The notes under the pieces were generated by a model. The model worked only from the letters and a program-made list of their open reading frames with translations, did not search any database and was not told where the DNA came from. A stretch of 6,063 nt of DNA. It comes from AG41 sp036522815 (GTDB lineage: Bacteria > Gemmatimonadota > Gemmatimonadetes > Gemmatimonadales > GWC2-71-9). Positions 5,169-6,063 of the stretch are shown here, piece by piece (positions within the stretch are counted from its first letter, which is position 1; each line of letters starts with the position of its first letter). The stretch covers positions 1 through 6,063 of the forward strand of contig DATDFC010000222.1 of assembly GCA_036522815.1 (NCBI GenBank), written 5' to 3'. A program made the translations under genes and the position numbers.

Positions 5169-6063
5169 ATGTTGTCCAATGGGCGACTGTCGCGCGTGCG
5201 TCAGATGGGCGCCGCACCGATCGCGGCGCTCGTCATCGCCGCGTGGTGGGGGCGGCCCTGCGTCGCGCAGGTCGGCGCCGGACACGTCGACGAGCGCGTC
5301 ACCAGCACCACCGACACGGCGCAGCACTTCGCCCTGTACCTGCCACCGGGCTATACCCCCGAGCGCCGCTGGCCGATTCTCCTGGTGCTCGATCCGCGGG
5401 GCCGTGCCCTGCTCGCGCTCCAGCTGTTCCAGGACGCGGCCGCCCGATTGGGCTGGATCGTGATGAGCTCGTACAACTCCCTGAGCGACGGCCCACCCGA
5501 GCCCAACGTCGCCGCCGTGAACGCGATGCTCGCATCGGCGCAGGCCCGCTGGTCGATCGACACCACGCGCCTCTACCTGGCGGGCTTCTCCGGCACCGCG
5601 CGGGCCGCACTGGCGTTCGCCGTCGCGCTGCGCGGCCACGTGGCGGGGGTGATCGCGGCGGGCGGCGCGCTGGGGTTCACGCTGGGAGGTCCGGAGACGG
5701 CGTTCGCGGGTGATTCGACGTTCGCCTATTTCGGCGCGGCGGGGACACGCGACTTCAACTATGAGGAGGTGCTCGCCATGGCCGGGCGGTTCCAGCGGAC
5801 TCGGGTCCCGTACCGGGTCGTGACGTTCGAGGGGCCGCACCGCTGGCCCCCGGCGGACGTCTGCGGCGACGCGCTCGGCTGGCTCGAGCTGCGCGCCATG
5901 CTGGGCGGCCTGCGGCCGATGGACTCGAGCTGGGTCCGCGCACGGCTCGAGGTGGAGCAGGCGCGCGCCGCCGAGCTCGAGCGCGCCGGTCGCTGGGTGG
6001 AGGCCCTGCGGCTGGACGACGCGATCGCGCGCGACTACGGCGGCTGGCCGGAGGGCGGTGCCG
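5169..6063 (+). CDS. Exported alpha/beta-hydrolase (esterase/peptidase-like), 3' end missing
   Basis: An open frame of 298 residues runs off the right edge. Residues 1-34 form a signal peptide: basic n-region (RLSRVR), hydrophobic AAPIAALVIAAWW (15-27) and a likely cut after CVAQ, so the mature enzyme is periplasmic or secreted. The hydrolase core shows strand PILLVLDPRGR (69-79), typical of dienelactone-hydrolase or polyhydroxyalkanoate-depolymerase-like enzymes. The nucleophile elbow LAGFSGTARAA places Ser141. A likely acid is Asp195 in GTRDFNYEE, and a likely base is His224 in EGPHRWPP. The elbow reads G-x-S-x-T rather than the usual G-x-S-x-G. After residue 250 a helical, Ala/Glu/Arg-rich stretch (ARLEVEQARAAELERAGRWVEALRLDDAIARDY) resembles a TPR helix pair, suggesting a C-terminal repeat domain beyond the window. 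The substrate is unknown. TGAGGAG upstream supports the ATG at 5169. The gene is divergent from the zinc-ribbon gene. Confidence 0.85.
   Translation, partial: MLSNGRLSRVRQMGAAPIAALVIAAWWGRPCVAQVGAGHVDERVTSTTDTAQHFALYLPPGYTPERRWPILLVLDPRGRALLALQLFQDAAARLGWIVMSSYNSLSDGPPEPNVAAVNAMLASAQARWSIDTTRLYLAGFSGTARAALAFAVALRGHVAGVIAAGGALGFTLGGPETAFAGDSTFAYFGAAGTRDFNYEEVLAMAGRFQRTRVPYRVVTFEGPHRWPPADVCGDALGWLELRAMLGGLRPMDSSWVRARLEVEQARAAELERAGRWVEALRLDDAIARDYGGWPEGGA

Noticed and set aside
5142..5840. 232-codon minus-strand open frame and other frames over 5051-5713
   Set aside because: The plus-strand frame from 5169 has a signal peptide, hydrolase strand pattern and Ser/Asp/His candidates; the others are compositional shadows.

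Overview
The window is GC-rich throughout, with strong G/C at third codon positions. It looks like ordinary, densely packed chromosome from a high-GC bacterium. Several genes together suggest Gemmatimonadota or a similar high-GC soil lineage such as Acidobacteriota: a BlaI-type repressor overlapping an M56 (BlaR1-like) peptidase, a MarR-GNAT fusion regulator, and a secreted alpha/beta hydrolase with a GFSGT elbow. This placement is an inference from gene content, not a phylogenetic result. I see no tRNA, rRNA, CRISPR array, insertion sequence or phage gene.

The left block (1-3701) is entirely on the minus strand. In transcription order it holds an MsbA-like ABC exporter (3701-1860), an AI-2E/PerM-family membrane protein (1813-824), a BlaI/MecI-family repressor (634-230) and the start of an M56 membrane peptidase (233 to beyond the left edge). 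The last two overlap by ATGA and form a sensor/repressor pair. A perfect inverted repeat (666-681) upstream of blaI is a candidate autoregulatory operator. Two GC hairpins (695-717 and 762-783) separate this pair from the upstream membrane gene.

The centre is a short divergent control region (3702-3775). The ABC exporter is transcribed leftward and a MarR-GNAT fusion protein (3776-4705) rightward. Between them lies a perfect 19-bp palindrome (3738-3756) that contains a consensus -35 box for the MarR-GNAT gene. The simplest model is a MarR-type switch that represses itself and possibly the exporter, with the fused acetyltransferase domain as a possible second activity. This is the most interesting unit in the window.

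The right block (4710-6063) has a small zinc-ribbon protein on the minus strand. It converges on the MarR-GNAT gene with only 4 bp between stop codons, and a long hairpin spans both stops. A divergent gene (5169 to the right edge) encodes an exported alpha/beta-hydrolase with a possible TPR-like tail.

Overall this is a transport-and-regulation neighbourhood. I found no convincing new multi-gene system. The divergent MarR-GNAT/exporter switch and the hairpin shared by the convergent genes are the best leads.
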